A stretch of DNA of 64,000 nucleotides, taken from the NCBI RefSeq assembly GCF_033783015.1, contig NZ_CP123907.1, forward strand, positions 1,736,001 through 1,800,000. The letters are read 5' to 3'. Source of the stretch: Corynebacterium sp. 21KM1197 (GTDB lineage: Bacteria; Actinomycetota; Actinomycetes; Mycobacteriales; Mycobacteriaceae). Shown one piece after another: positions 63,476 to 64,000 of the stretch. Both the position numbers and the translations under genes were made by a program. The number at the start of each line of letters is the position of its first letter. Position 1 is the stretch's first letter. The notes below the pieces were generated by a model, which was given only the letters and a program-made list of their open reading frames with translations, searched no databases and was not told the origin of the DNA.

Positions 63476-64000
63476 GTGCCCCAGCCCGCACCGTCTCCGC
63501 AGAACCCGCCGCGCGGCACCTCCGCCGCCCGCAGCACGGGTGCCCCAGCAAGCACCCACGCCACCCCACAAGCACCACAGCCCACGCCCAAAACACCCAC
63601 CAAGGGCCTCCGCGCCCGCCACATCCACTTCATCGCCTTGGGCTCCGCCATCGGCACGGGCCTGTTCTACGGCTCCGCCGGCGCCATTCAGGCCGCCGGC
63701 CCCTCGGTGCTCTTGGTGTATCTCATCGCGGGCGCGGTGGTGTACTTCATGCTGCGCGCCCTGGGCGAGATGGCCGTCGCCAGCCCCATCACGGGTTCCT
63801 TCGCGGAGTACACGCGCCGTTACCTCGGCCCCTGGGCTGGGTATATCACCGGCTGGATGTACGCCTTTGAGATGCTGATCGTGTGCCTGGCCGACCTCAC
63901 CGCCATTGCGATTTATATGCGCTTTTGGTTCCCAGATACCCCGCAGTGGGTGTGGGTGGCGGTCACGCTTTGCGTGGTGGGGGCCGCAAACCTCACCAGT
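63476..64000 (+). CDS. APC-family amino acid permease, 3' end outside the window
   Basis: Open to the window end without a stop: 175 residues from GTG 63476, preceded by AAGGAGGA six bases upstream. A Pro/Ala/Thr-rich N-terminal tail of about 43 residues is followed by the APC signature [80 protein letters not shown]. The subgroup is that of aromatic/histidine/proline permeases, so near the hut genes a histidine uptake role is likely but unproven. The IS lies between it and hutR. Confidence 0.9.
   Translation, partial: MPQPAPSPQNPPRGTSAARSTGAPASTHATPQAPQPTPKTPTKGLRARHIHFIALGSAIGTGLFYGSAGAIQAAGPSVLLVYLIAGAVVYFMLRALGEMAVASPITGSFAEYTRRYLGPWAGYITGWMYAFEMLIVCLADLTAIAIYMRFWFPDTPQWVWVAVTLCVVGAANLTS

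Overview
The window is 64 kb of GC-rich DNA from an actinobacterium, most likely a Corynebacterium or close relative. Evidence for this is the gene order obg-proB-(2-hydroxyacid dehydrogenase)-proA, valS-folC-DUF4233-ndk-rne-rplU-rpmA and tig-clpP1-clpP2-clpX, an IclR regulator next to hut genes, a RpiB with Glu in place of the catalytic Cys, and frequent short or absent leaders. Species cannot be named from the sequence alone. No rRNA, CRISPR array or phage was seen. The first gene (asparaginase) and the last (amino acid permease) are cut by the window edges.

Layout. 1-8.3 kb: asparaginase end, proline synthesis (proA, proB) with a 2-hydroxyacid dehydrogenase and a repeat-bearing membrane protein, Obg GTPase, a small secreted protein, ribosomal proteins L27 and L21. 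8.3-20.7 kb: RNase E/G, an uncharacterised membrane protein, ndk, DUF4233, folC, valS, mdh, a TetR regulator and clpX. 20.8-31.8 kb: a block set between clpX and the clpP genes. It holds a MocR-like and a TetR regulator, an acyl-CoA dehydrogenase, Hsp31 chaperone, acyl-CoA synthetase, a two-domain FadB-like enzyme with thiolase, and PLP synthase (pdxST). 31.9-35.5 kb: clpP2, clpP1, tig, tRNA-Pro, tRNA-Gly, rpiB. 35.6-38.5 kb: a small variable patch of secreted proteins that contains two broken genes. 38.5-46.3 kb: DsbA-like mycothiol-type reductase, pepN, a GntR regulator, carotenoid genes crtI and crtB around a divergent oxidoreductase. 46.3-54.4 kb: an AhpD-like CMD protein, a complete peptide-type ABC importer and a divergent FAD/NAD(P)-binding protein. 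54.5-64 kb: a small unknown protein, then histidine degradation (hutI, hutU, YjiH-type transporter, hutH, IclR regulator), an IS256-family element and an amino acid permease.

How the genes fit together. Housekeeping operons are conserved and compact. The accessory blocks look like three regulated modules. (1) Beta-oxidation: a similar 16-bp palindrome lies before the acyl-CoA dehydrogenase and before the thiolase/FadB operon, which suggests one regulon, probably under the adjacent TetR. (2) The ABC/CMD/FAD cluster: two copies of CAGAC-N6-GTCTA in its divergent promoter resemble the corynebacterial McbR sulfur-repressor site, so the importer may serve sulfur acquisition. (3) hut: a TCTG-N6-CAGA palindrome before hutUI resembles the HutR motif. 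The most interesting leads are the McbR-like sites on an importer of unknown substrate, the shared fatty-acid operator, and a pair of small secreted proteins 29 kb apart that share 57 identical bases, one of them frameshifted in its signal peptide.
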